Source: Hypsibius dujardini
Taxonomy: Eukaryota; Tardigrada; Eutardigrada; Parachela; Hypsibiidae
Assembly: GCA_001579985.1 (NCBI GenBank)
Contig: LRSR01005923.1
Span: forward strand, 1 to 25,018
DNA: 25,018 bases
Direction: 5' to 3'
The position numbers were made by a program, and so were the translations under genes. The notes below the pieces were generated by a model, which was given only the letters and a program-made list of their open reading frames with translations, ran no database searches and had not been told where the DNA came from. Below are positions 1 through 9,244 of this stretch, in pieces (the stretch's first letter is position 1; every line of letters starts with the position of its first letter).

Positions 1-31
<31 letters not shown>

Positions 32-33
32 TA
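1..33. repeat. (GACA)n microsatellite at left window edge
   Basis: About seven perfect GACA units begin at base 1 and run out into an imperfect continuation. The right edge of the window ends in the complementary TGTC array, so both ends lie in the same repeat class. This is what an assembly broken at microsatellites looks like. Confidence 0.9.
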
Positions 34-697
34 GGCAGGCATCGTTCACTCAGGCAGGCACGAAGAGGTTCACGAAGAGGTTCCCCGAACTTAACCGTTC
101 AGGTCCCGCTTGCCACTTTGCATAGCTTCGCAGAAAAGAAAAAAAACAACTCATCAGCCCCACACACAGCAAAGGCATGTTGACTATACAGTCAGTATGT
201 ACAAAAGAGGTCTCTTTATTCTTTCAACTTTATCTTTTGTCGACACAGGCAAAGTCATTTACTTCATCCACATATACATTGTACGCAGACAACAAAACCC
301 ACAGTCCGCCGCGCGCGACTGCGAAAAGTGAATCGCCATTCTTGTAAGATGTTTATCGAGTGAGACAGAGACCATACGTATGCCTATGACAAAAGTAGAC
401 ACAGTTATATTGCGGCAAACAAAAAACCCCCTTGCCCATAGGCAGCCACAGACAGACACGGGACACACACACACACATAGATCGAGCCAATTGTGGTGTG
501 AGTAAAGAGAGATTAGCCGATCGCAATCAGCCCCGCCGACGAATCGCAGTTGAATCTCGCTAAAAAAGGCCACCCTGCCTATGGTACGCCTGTCCATTGT
601 CTGCCTGTCTGCCTGTCTGCCTATACCTGTCTGTACCACAGTTTTGAAGAACCCCGCGTGTTTTCTCGCACTCACTCTCACAGTTTCTCCTTTCTAG
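34..697 (+). other. Region 5' of the first recognised SoxD exon
   Basis: No coding exon is supported here. Short TGCC/TGTC runs occur at 600-625. The stretch ends in a good splice acceptor: a pyrimidine tract followed by TAG at 695-697, two bases before the chosen SoxD ATG. The 5' part of the gene (an untranslated exon, further coding exons, or a spliced-leader site) must therefore join here. No TATA box or other promoter element was convincing. Confidence 0.5.
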
Positions 698-699
698 AG

Positions 700-3600
700 A
701 TGCCATCGCGGCGTAAAAGCACGCCCTGCAAGATTCTCACCGCTCAGACAACGTCTGTCGCCGCTGCGCCCGCCACAGACACCATCCAGACAGACACAGA
801 CACGATCGCGGCGGACATAGACACCACGTCTGGGTCGGGCAGTCCGATGGACCAGTCCACGGGGGAGGTGTTGAAGGTGCAGCCGGAGAGTCCGGGGGAG
901 TGTTCGCGGAGGGTGCAGGAAGATGGGACGACGCCGGGGACCGGTATCGTGGTGCCTGGATTAAGCCCTAAGACCTGCGCGGAGGATGAGGCCTCCGCCT
1001 TGATGCGGCAGTACATGCGCGACCACGCCCGGTTGGTGGGCGCGCTGACGGGGGAGCGGGACCTGACGGAAGAGCAGAAGGAGGGATGTCTCCAGCAGAT
1101 ACTGCAGAGCGCCCGGACTGCGAGGGATAAGTTGAGGCACGCCCAAAAAGATCAGGTGAGGCGGAGGCGAGAGAAAAGTCGCGAAAAACAATACCCTCAA
1201 TCAATCAATCAGTCTCGCGTCTGATGAAAATCAACGTTGGGATCGCTTTATTATCGAAAGGATTTCCCGTTGTTTTCTACAGTTTTCGTGGGTGTTTTTG
1301 GTATTTAAAACATAAAAAAAAATTCGGAAGTAATTTATAAGTTTAATTTCTGCAGTTTTTTTGTCAGGTCGGAAGATGGAAACGATGGGAGTGCGTTTTA
1401 GAATCAGCGATTTTTTATGTGATGAAGCGGGTACTTGATTGATCGATGATAGAGAGTGATTAAAAATATATATATATATATATATTTATTATATATAAAT
1501 TCCACGAAATATAGTAAAATACAGTAAAAGGTGTTTCGTGTCCGTTTCTGCGTGAGGTCTGACTGCTTGAAAAAGGATATATAATTAAATGATTTTGTAG
1601 TTTTCGAACAAGAACAAAATGTCATTGTCGTAGTATCTTATGATTGTAACTGACGTAATTTTTTTACGTTTAAAGTTAGCGATGAAATTCGTCATTCGTG
1701 CTTTTCTTTTTTTCCCACGACAATCAAGCAGAAAAATGCGGAAACAATAGCATGATACTCGTGTACATTTTTTGCCGACTTTTGTCTGTGCTGTTTGTGT
1801 ATGTGTGTCTGTGTGTGCCTCTGTCTTTAATCTGTCTGTGTCTGTGCCCCTGTCTGTATCTTTGTTTGTGTCTGTCTGCGTCTGTGTCTATCTGTGTTTT
1901 TGTCCATGTCTGTGTTCCCGCCTGTGCATGTGTTTGTGTCTATGTCCATTTCTTAGTCTGTCTGTGTCTGTTTGTGTCTGGATCCCTGTCTGTGTCTGTG
2001 TCTGTGTTTGTGTCTGTGTCAGTCTGTGTTTGTGTCTGTGCCTACGTCAGTTTTTGTCTTTGCCTGGCTATGCCTGTTTCCATGTTTGTACATGTGCCGG
2101 TGCCCATCTGCCTTTCTGTTTGTGCCTGTTTCTGAACGTCCTTTTCTCTCTGCAGAACACCGTCCCCGTCCTAGCCGCCGGCAGGCAGCACTCCCCAATC
2201 ACCAACGGCCATCACCAGCACGGAGCTGCATCAACAGTGCACTCCCGCTCACAGACACCGACCAAAAACGGCCGGCCGTCCCACAAAAGTTCCGTTTCGC
2301 CCAACTCCTGCACTTCCAGTCACGGCAACAGCAACGGCAACAGCGGCTTCGTCCTCCCGGCCAACGGAACACTTGAGCAGCAGCAGCAGCAACAGGCGCA
2401 GACCAATGCCGCCATGTGGGGCATGCTGCATTGCTACCCCTTCCTGGCGCAGAGCATCCCCGGTGGGCTGCCTTTCGGGCCACAGGTTGTCCTTCCAGTT
2501 CCGTCTCAGACACAGATGCCGACACAGGCTCAATCACAGACACAGACAAAACGGACAGCTGACGGCAGCGGGAACGGCGGTCCGTTGAATTTGTCTGGGA
2601 AGATGAGGAAGACCGGTAGCAACGGATCGACCGGGGATAATGTGATGGATTTGTCCAAGCCCAGACATCGTAGTGTGGACGACCACCAGGGTCTGTCGAT
2701 GTTGGCTTCCGCGGACTATATGAACCGGATGAAGTACGGGGACAGTACACGATTCATGTCGTCACTGTCGATGACGGGACGGAATGGGCATCTGGATGAC
2801 GACGATGGTGGGGACTATAATTCGGACGGGGATATGCCTGTGCCTGGTATGTCTGAATGTCTGTAGATATATCACGCCAACCAGCGAACGGACAGACAAA
2901 CAGACCAACCGAAAGGCATGTAGGCAATACATACATCCAGACAGACAGACAGACAGACAAACAGACAAACAGACAGACAGACTACAGAGTTTGGATGTTA
3001 TTCAGACAAATTGAATGAGACAACAAAGGCTGAAGTCCTTCCAGCCGCGCCACACGAACTCACTTTGTGGTTCATGCGGCGAGTGCGATTGTTCTGCGCG
3101 ATTGTTATATATGGCGTTGTTTCCTGATTGTTTTCCAGATCGGATAACGAGTACAAAGGTGTCACGCGGAAAGAACCAACGCGCAGCGGCAGTCGCGGCC
3201 GCGGCGCTGGCGGACGACGAGGCCGGTAAGAAGCCCCACATCAAGCGACCGATGAACGCCTTCATGGTCTGGGCCAGGGAGGAGCGCCGCAAGATCCTCA
3301 AGGCCTGCCCGGACATGCACAACTCCAACATCAGCAAAATACTGGGTTAGCCACTAAATTCCCCCAGTTTGGCGGCAACTTGCCTTACACCTTTTGTGTT
3401 TTTCTTCCATGTAGGGGCGCGATGGAAAGCCATGTCGAACGACGAGAAGCAACCGTTCTATGAGGAACAGTCAAGGCTCAGCAAACAACATATGGAGAAG
3501 CACCCTGACTACCGGTATGTTTGCTGCTTGTTTGGTTGTCTATCTGTTCTTCCTGCCTCCCTGCCTGCCTCCCGGTCTGCTATCATTGTCTCTGTCTGTG

Positions 3601-3931
3601 TGTCTGTGTGTCGGTTTTGCCTGCCTGTCTGCCGTGTCTGTTTGCCCCGTTTGTCTGTCTCGGTCGGCTTATCTGTTTGTCTGACTGTCTTGTCCACCCA
3701 TCTCTGAATCTTTGTCTTAACTTCAGATACCGTCCACGCCCCAAGAGGACCTGCCTGGTGGACGGAAAGAAGTTAAGAATAAGTGAGTACAAAACGATGA
3801 TGCGCGATCGGCGCCATCCGCCGCACATGCGTGGTACCTTGCTGCAACAAGGCGATGAATCATCAAATTCTTCACTAGCCCACTCCGGATCCTACACTGC
3901 GGAATCGCCCATGTCTCGGCATGCTGACTGA
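700..3931 (+). CDS. SoxD: SoxD-group HMG-box transcription factor (SOX5/6/13 class)
   Basis: Sequence-specific nuclear HMG-box regulator. Coding exons: 700-1155, 2156-2846, 3139-3345, 3415-3514, 3727-3931. All junctions are GT-AG, phases 0,1,1,2 join exactly, and the total is 1659 nt (552 aa). The HMG box (about residues 413-490) contains [27 protein letters not shown] and [17 protein letters not shown]. It is followed by the SoxD-typical [17 protein letters not shown]. Upstream are a PLNLS motif (295-299), matching the CtBP-binding motif of SOX6, and VMDLSKP (315-321), matching VIDLTRP of vertebrate SoxD. A Gln run lies near residue 230. The first exon has a charged, possibly coiled-coil stretch (about 100-152). 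ATG 700 has a purine at -3 but follows a splice acceptor, so upstream coding exons cannot be excluded. The tail after the HMG box is short (about 50 aa), and an acidic run lies before the box instead of at the C-terminus. Confidence 0.92.
1464..1497. repeat. (AT)n microsatellite in SoxD intron 1
   Basis: A nearly perfect TA dinucleotide run lies in the AT-rich first half of the first intron (1156-2155). Apart from this run and the TGTC-rich second half, nothing else was seen in the intron. Confidence 0.85.
1780..2140. repeat. TGTC/TGTGTC-rich degenerate array before the SoxD exon 2 acceptor
   Basis: About 360 bp of imperfect TGTC and TGTGTC units. The array has no stops in two frames and runs straight into exon 2, which makes a spurious Cys/Val/Leu/Ser ORF fused to real SoxD sequence. 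The true exon boundary is the TGCAG ending at 2155. Confidence 0.85.
2937..2985. repeat. (GACA)n array in SoxD intron 2
   Basis: GACA units with occasional AACA variants lie inside the 292-bp intron 2847-3138. The motif is on the opposite strand from the arrays in introns 1 and 4 of the same gene. Confidence 0.85.
3519..3718. repeat. TGTC/TGCC-rich array filling SoxD intron 4
   Basis: The 212-bp intron 3515-3726 consists almost wholly of TGTC, TGCC and TGTG units between a GTATGT donor and a TTCAG acceptor. The array itself supplies the pyrimidine tract. Confidence 0.8.
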
Positions 3932-4204
3932 GCAAGCCAAAGAGGGAAATCCCCAATTTCTTCCTCCGTCTCTCCCCCATCTTTCTCACGCACAGATGGT
4001 CCTAAGACAAGTCCCCGTCCCCCTTCTCTATCTCTCCTCCTCCTCTCTCTCTCTCTGGCTCCTCCTAAAGAAGTACCCAAAGCGCGCTCAAACCGGGTGC
4101 CTCCTTCGCAGTCAGACATGTCTTCTTCTTCCGTCTCTGTCACGGGACAGACAGACGGTGAGGCGGACGGACAGGAGTGTTTCCTGGTAGTTTTTTTTTC
4201 GTAA
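3932..4204 (+). other. In-frame open extension after the SoxD TGA
   Basis: Directly after the SoxD stop (3929-3931) the same frame stays open for 90 codons, to a TAA at 4202-4204. The first half is pyrimidine-rich, which alone disfavours stops. The second half (from about 4070) has mixed composition and reads like a Ser/Pro/Asp-rich tail. A GTGAGT donor at 3783 inside the conserved post-HMG segment and a CAG acceptor at 3993-3995 are phase compatible (phase 1), so an alternative C-terminus is formally possible. The simplest reading is 3' UTR. Confidence 0.3.
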
Positions 4205-4615
4205 TGGATTTTGGTTTGTTGATACGTTTCCTCAATTTTGATGTGTGTGTTTGCTTTGCATGCGTGGTGGACCCCTTTTTTGTACTAGTCCTCTTGTGGC
4301 GGTGCTTACAGGCACACAGCCATCAATTTGAATTAGCATTGCAGAAGCCCAGTTTCTCAGACACCTACTATATTAGGGTTGTTTTAATTGGAAAGAACGG
4401 CAGCAGCACACCTTTCTTGTGTGGATTTGTGGAGCACTTTCATTTCGAGCTCATCATGGAACTATGGTGTGTGTTTGTGGTTTGAGAGTTTTGTTCGTAT
4501 TTTTTGGTTGAACCGGTAAAGAAGATACCTTAGCTACAGTGACATTCGCTTGCTATGCCTTTGCCATTTTGTCTGGATGTGTCTACCTATCCTGTCTATG
4601 TCTGTTTGTCTTTCC

Positions 4616-4661
<46 letters not shown>

Positions 4662-4968
4662 GTCCGTTCGTCCGTCCGTTCGTCCGTCTGTTTCTGTTGT
4701 TTGTCTGTCTATCAGACATATCGGCCTCAGCCGACATCATAATGTAACCATACAGTATGATTATTTCCTGACTGATACGAGCGAAATATGGAAGTAGGAA
4801 AGACTAAGAATTCAACCACACATTCAAGGCAAACATCAATCATGGCCAAGAGAGAAGGACCGAGGGGACTTTTATCTGTCTGTCTGCCTGCCAGCCAGCT
4901 TGGGCATGAGCGAGCTTGCATGCCGGTTTCTAGGTCCTCTTATCTACAAGCTCGGCAGTGCGTAAGGC
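4205..4968 (+). other. Probable SoxD 3' UTR
   Basis: No gene-like exon on either strand. The stretch contains a TGTC/CGTC microsatellite at about 4590-4710 and ends at a canonical poly(A) signal. The ORFs through the microsatellite are repeat artefacts. Confidence 0.5.
4592..4710. repeat. (TGTC)n with CGTC variants
   Basis: At least ten consecutive TGTC units (4617-4662) are followed by CGTC/CGTT variants. Six-frame open reading makes several spurious overlapping ORFs here. Confidence 0.9.
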
Positions 4969-4974
4969 AATAAA
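4969..4974 (+). terminator. Poly(A) signal AATAAA, probably SoxD
   Basis: AATAAA on the + strand seven bases before the stop codon of the convergent MutY-like gene (4981-4983, - strand). It is the first canonical hexamer downstream of the SoxD stop, giving a 3' UTR of about 1 kb and a tail-to-tail overlap of the two transcripts. Confidence 0.55.
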
Positions 4975-4980
4975 AACTAA

Positions 4981-7900
4981 TCATTTTTCAAAACGGAAAG
5001 TAGGATATCGTTTCAAGCACGCCTCCTCGAGAGCGGTGAGCCGTTTTCGCGGTGGGAGATCCTGTCGCGATCTCGGAACCTGACGCCCTGCCGTGGTTTC
5101 CTCCGTCGCCGGTTGTGGTTGTTGGTGGAACAACAGAAATGTCTGAAACAGCTTCCAGTCGCAGGGACTCAGCATGTCCGGCTGTAAGTCCGCCGCTTTC
5201 ACGCCGAAAAAGCGTTCCGCTGACGTTGATTCGTTTTTGATGTCACTGACGTTTTCGTTTCCATCCACAGTCGCCAGGTAAACGTACGAGACTTGGAGGG
5301 TTCCTTTGCAAGGAATTTCTTCACGCTGGTCAGACCGGCGGTTCCGTTCAACGGTCAATGTCGTGCCGGGTAAGTGGCCGTGAAGCTGTTCGCGGACAGT
5401 CCTGAGAGCTTCTTCAGAAGATGGTGGCATATGGATTGGGAGATCCACTCGGAAAAGCTGGTAGGGATATATCTGTAGAGAAGAAAAGACGGAGCAAACT
5501 GAAGATTCGAGGAGGAACTGTCTGTCTGTCAATAGGTCCGTCCGTCCGTCTGTCTGTCTGCCTATCAATAGGTCCGTCCGTCCGTCTCTCTGTCTGTCTG
5601 TCAATAGGTCCGTCCATCCGTCTGTCTGTCTACCTATCTGTTTGTCTGTCAGATTGCTTGCCTGCCTATCGTGTCTGTATCTCACAGTCCCTACCTTCTC
5701 CGGCTCAGGAGGCACTTCGCCTTTCTTCTTCCGGCCTTTCTTTGCCCCCATCCCAACTGCTGCCAACTGCAGCACCTCAAACAAAAACTGCCCCGACGTC
5801 TGATTGCGAACCATCACCATTGCCACATTCTTCCTCTCCAGACGCTGCTTCAACACAGGAAACATCATGACTCCTTTACCGGCACAGTAGGAATCCTCCA
5901 TCGGATCCAACGAGCACAGCCGGCACTCCAACCCCTCGCGGCAGACCACCGCGACGCTGTGGGCGGTAAAACTGGGCTGCCGGTAGAAGAGCCGGAGGAA
6001 GGGCTCGTTGGCCGACTGGAATTTGTACGCGCCGCAGACGCTCCGCAACGGACACTCCCGACACTTTGGCCCTTCCTCCAAGCAGATTTCGCTGGCGAGG
6101 GCCACGAGACTGTCTTCGATGTCGGTGGCGGTAGCGGAGCCGCTCGGGGACGTGGAAGCCATTTGCGCGACGGTTTGGTCAAAGTGTTTTTGAGCGGACA
6201 CGCTGAACGGATCGACCGTCACTCGGCACAGCCGAGATAGGATTCGTGAGCGGTGATCGAAACGCTTGTTCGGTGGAAATGTCCATGAACGGGGCGAGAT
6301 TTCCATGTCGGAGAGAAATTGAGAAATTTCCGGAGCCTGCAAAAATAAAAAGGTAGCGAATCATCCGTCAATCAATCAATCGATCCAATCAATCAATCCA
6401 ATAATTCAATCAATCAATCAATCACCGTAGTCTGATAGAATATTTGCCGGACAATATCTGACACATTTCAGTTGTTTCTTTCAGTTTCTGTTTTGTTGTT
6501 ATTGACCCAATCCCATTTAAAATTTCATTCGGAATCGATCGACATCAGCTAAAAGTCTTCGGATGTCAATGGGCGGAGCTACGAGTTAATCCTGCGACAA
6601 CACTCCACCACTTCCGGTCACGTCGCTAGCAGCCCATAAATCCGCAGCCACCCGAAACAGTATTCGATTGAAAGCTGGATTTTAAATGGCACAGTATCCA
6701 ATAAAAAGACATTAAATTTAAAATGCAGGCACTTCTGCAACGCAGCAAAACTGTCTCAGAATACTAAATATTTAAATAAATCTTCCTTGGCATCCTCAAG
6801 AGCCTCACTCGACAACTGAGATGAAATTAAAAAACCACTAGGACTTAACTAGCATCCAGAAATAAATAAAGCCATTGTGAGATTTCCAAGTCAGAAATGC
6901 GACTGGTAAAGCCGGAAGACAGGACTGCAAGCCAATCCATCAATCAACCATAGACTTGACATAGACAAATCAGATCAAGCCGATGCATCAATCAACCATA
7001 GACTTAACAGATACAAATCAGATCTAAATCTCTAGATGTATTTCTAAATAGTGAAAAAAAATCAAAAAACTAACTTACCGGCTGGTATTTCCCTTCCACA
7101 GGCGAAATCGACTTCCACGCAAACTCATTCACCCTTGCCATCACGTTGGTAAGCCGGCGCCGCAGTTCCGGCTCACGAAACCTCGGAACGTCGTCAATCT
7201 TCCTCAGGCGCTCTGCATCCCTTGCTGGCCCCTCCTGCTCGTCCAACACCCGCTCCACATTGGGGTGAAAGACAATCCAGTTGGTGAACAGCGTTAGCAC
7301 ACATTTCCGCTGATCCGTCACGAATTCGTCCCGCAGCGCGCGCAGCACGACGGCACGGTACAAGTAATCGGCGTCTTCCAGCGGACTCTTCCCTTCCTGC
7401 CGGAGCTTCTTATAGCAGTGCGTCAGTTCCGGTTCGATCGGGGATTCCTTCGAAGCTTCATCCCGCCAGGATGCGAGGGTCTTCACGGCCTTGGCCAGGA
7501 CGGTGGCGCCGCTGAGGTTTGGCTCGAGGAATCGGAGCGACTGTTGCGGTCAACCGGGAAAAAAAGGAACGATGCAATGTTAATCATATAATATAATCAC
7601 AATTGTGAAAATGATGCCAATAGGAGAAAGATTTAAGGGGAAAAAAGCTAAAAATAAATGTGCTGTTAGAAATCCTTCATAAAACAGGAGAAAAATAAAA
7701 TAAACATAAACTGCTCGTGACAACCGTCATTGATTGATTGATTGATTCACTGAACAGCATAAAAATGTGGCTTTTCCCCTGCGTCTCGCGGGATTCTTCA
7801 TCAGACTGCTAGCAACAATCTAGAACAAAGTTCCCTGTTGCAAGATTTATCAATTAATAATTTCATATAAAAGAATACTAGCCCTAACAAAATAAAATAA

Positions 7901-8535
7901 AAAAAACAGACCGTTCGGAAAAGTCGTCATTGATTGATTGAACAGCATTTGAAGAGAAAAGTCGTCATTGATTGATTGAACAGCATTTGAGCAACTGCAT
8001 TTGAAGAGCAAAGTCTTCATTGATTGATTGAACAGCATTGATTGACAGCCAGTCGTCATTGATTGATTGAACAGCATGCAATTTGGAAATTTTAATCTTT
8101 TTAATTTTCCTTCCCCTAGCAGAGTTATCTAACTGACGTTTAGCACCTATCGAAAGTGACGTTCAGTTTTACAATTGTATCATTGTATACTTTCATAAAT
8201 GCTTAGAAAAGGAAATAAAACCCCGAATGGTTCTGGTTGCTTGTCATTGATTGATTGAATAGTGCGAAATTTAAAACTCGCAATTTCTAATTTTCAGTGG
8301 TCTCTCGTTGGCTAGTTTTTTCAATTTCTAACAATACTATAAAATAATCTACGTGCTAAAACATCTGAATTTTTAATTTTGAGTAGAAGTATTAAAAATT
8401 GCTAGAGGACTCGACAGTCGGCATTACCTTTTGATCGGAAGTGACTTCCAGCAGGCGAACTTCGCTGTCTACCGCGTGGATGTCCGCGCTCCGAAGAAGT
8501 CGCTCACTGACTCTGTTGATGCTTTGGCCTTCCAT
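4981..8535 (-). CDS. MUTYH: Diverged MutY/MUTYH-like adenine DNA glycosylase homologue, possibly catalytically dead
   Basis: Exons in coding order: 8428-8535 (start ATG 8533-8535; the exon may begin at 8553), 7079-7540, 5695-6336, 4981-5472. All junctions are GT-AG and phase 0; the model is 567 aa against about 546 in human MUTYH. MutY removes adenine opposite 8-oxoG in base-excision repair. Residues 275-291 carry the full [4Fe-4S] pattern C-X6-C-X2-C-X5-C (CLEEGPKCRECPLRSVC), preceded by RILSRLCRV, which matches MutY RVLCRV. The last exon follows the MUTYH NUDIX-like tail in predicted secondary pattern. The second exon aligns by eye with the N-terminal helical domain (LASWRDE with LLSWYDQ; RRLTNVMARV with RRLQEGARKV), but the SEVMLQQT segment is unrecognisable, its catalytic Glu aligns with Arg, and the hairpin LPGVGRYTAGA aligns with SPVEGKYQPAP. 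The second catalytic residue, Asp, may persist at D217 (FDHRS). Alternatively the first two exons belong to another gene and the true core exons are missing. Confidence 0.62.
5519..5665. repeat. Higher-order TGTC/CGTC repeat in the MutY-like last intron
   Basis: Three copies of a unit of about 36 bp, each starting TCAATAGGTCCGTCC and followed by TGTC runs (starts near 5529, 5565, 5601). They fill most of the 222-bp intron 5473-5694. That intron is a multiple of three and lacks stops in the gene's frame, so its retention would add 74 TDRQ-like residues. Confidence 0.85.
6364..6424. repeat. (CAAT)n microsatellite
   Basis: CAAT units with small interruptions lie in the intron 6337-7078 of the MutY-like gene. 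CAAT/ATTG is the second common tetranucleotide of the window, also seen near 1200, 8625, 12290, 13510, 16147 and 19790. The rest of this 742-bp intron is AT-rich and without exons that I can support. Confidence 0.85.
6520..6610. repeat. Short relative of the 14.6-15.3 kb foldback element
   Basis: The segment around ATCGATCGACATCAGC and GGGCGGAGCTACGAGTT resembles the inner part of the foldback element at 14870-15020 (ATCGATTGACATCAGC, GGCGGAGTTATGGGCGAG in reverse complement). It is probably a partial copy of the same dispersed family. Confidence 0.45.
6935..7023. repeat. Tandem duplication of about 44 bp
   Basis: Two adjacent copies of a segment containing CATCAATCAACCATAGACTT and ACAAATCAGATC, differing at a few bases, just before the 7079 exon boundary. 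Confidence 0.75.
7727..8268. repeat. Dispersed/tandem 23-25 bp repeat built on ATTG units
   Basis: The motif TCATTGATTGATTGAACAGC recurs at about 7926, 7964, 8016 and 8054, with weaker copies at 7729 and 8243. Spacers of 12-40 bp partly repeat (CATTTGAAGAGAAAA). On the - strand it gives a repeating MLFNQSM reading frame, which I take as an artefact. It lies within the intron 7541-8427 of the MutY-like gene. Confidence 0.8.
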
Positions 8536-8673
8536 ACGGACGAGAGAAAGGTCCTGTTCCGGACGGTTGAATGTATAGTGTCCAAGATTGTGAAGAGAGC
8601 CACCGAGAAAAGAGCATCAAACCAATCAATCAACCAACCAATTGATCCAGTCACCGCAAATTTTAGTTTGTAT

Positions 8674-9154
8674 CATTTCGCCACTCCTTCTTAGTCAATT
8701 TCATCACGGACGCAGATTCTCTGTCCTCCGGTGCCTTTTTTATTTGTGACGAAAAAATCCCAGTCCCAGCAGGTGTAAAACAGGACGTTTTCTGGAAGGA
8801 ACCAGGAAAAGAAGCAATGCAATGTTGCGTTTGTTCCTGCAATGTTTCCACTTGTTCCTGCAATATTTACACTTGTTCCTGTAATTTTTCCGTTTGTTCC
8901 TGCAATGTTTCCACTTGTTCCTGCAATGTTTTCCATTGTTCCTGCAATGTTTCCCATTGTTCATGCAATGTTTACGTTTGTTCTGGACCACATCAAATAT
9001 TCGATCATTCAAATGTGATTCAAAGAGAATAATTTTTTTTAGCAGGAGTAACAAGAGCACAAAAGCCCATCTCGCGCAGGCGCTGAGACGGCTCGGGCTT
9101 CATCAAACGCGAGACGCCAAAATGCAGAAAGCTCACCCGAATTTCCATCAGTTC
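8674..9154. repeat. Interspersed repeat, copy A (block 1 then block 2)
   Basis: Block 1 (8674-9010) runs from TTCGCCACTCCTT to TTCTGGACCACATCAAATATT and includes the 21-bp minisatellite. Block 2 (about 9042-9154) runs from GGAGTAACAAGAGCAC to TCAGTTC. Both blocks recur at 19927-20276 in the opposite order. On the - strand both block 1 copies encode similar residues: SQIKKAPEDRESASV here, SQITKAPEDWESVSV in the other copy. This suggests that the sequence descends from something coding. Confidence 0.75.
8815..8985. repeat. 21-bp minisatellite, about eight units
   Basis: Units of the form TTTGTTCCTGCAATGTTTCCA with substitutions and one-base slips. Because the period is seven codons, both strands show heptapeptide repeats (CSCNVST on +, NIAGTSG on -). 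The second copy of the host repeat at 20.2 kb carries only two to three units. Confidence 0.85.
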
Positions 9155-9210
9155 AAAATGAGACGCCGTAAACCAGGGCCTAAAATAGCAAAACACTAAT
9201 GATCTACAAC

Positions 9211-9244
9211 CCCCTGGGGGCGGGGGCGCCCCCGCCCCCAGGGG
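9211..9244. repeat. 34-bp perfect GC palindrome without loop
   Basis: Arms of 17 nt, centre between 9227 and 9228, made of C4, T, G5, C, G5, C and the complement. One bulged C (9210) then allows AA/TT pairing to extend the stem. It stands alone in AT-rich spacer between copy A of the interspersed repeat and the BRD7 3' end. No transposon ORF lies nearby. Confidence 0.9.

Noticed and set aside
1698-2135. Cys/Val/Leu/Ser-rich + strand ORF, like a secreted or membrane repeat protein
   Set aside because: It is the translation of TGTC/TGTGTC microsatellite inside SoxD intron 1; no signal of selection, and other frames are open as well.
3929-3931. SoxD TGA as selenocysteine or programmed readthrough
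   Set aside because: No SECIS-like hairpin seen, SoxD proteins have no Sec, and the pyrimidine-rich context explains much of the open frame. Kept only as a splice question.
4539-4797. Three overlapping CLSV-repeat ORFs
   Set aside because: Same microsatellite artefact in the SoxD 3' UTR.
7430-7460. GGTTCGATCGGGGATTCC as a tRNA T-arm
   Set aside because: Lies inside a coding exon of the MutY-like gene and no acceptor stem or anticodon arm could be paired around it.
7850-8077. Minus-strand ORF with MLFNQSM repeats
   Set aside because: Produced by the ATTG-based 25-bp repeat in an intron.
7727-8268. CRISPR-like regular repeats
   Set aside because: Units are a tetranucleotide expansion with irregular spacers that themselves repeat, in a eukaryotic intron; no cas genes.
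8817-9032. Cysteine-rich CSCN heptad protein on +
   Set aside because: A 21-bp minisatellite gives such periodicity on both strands; no splice or start support.
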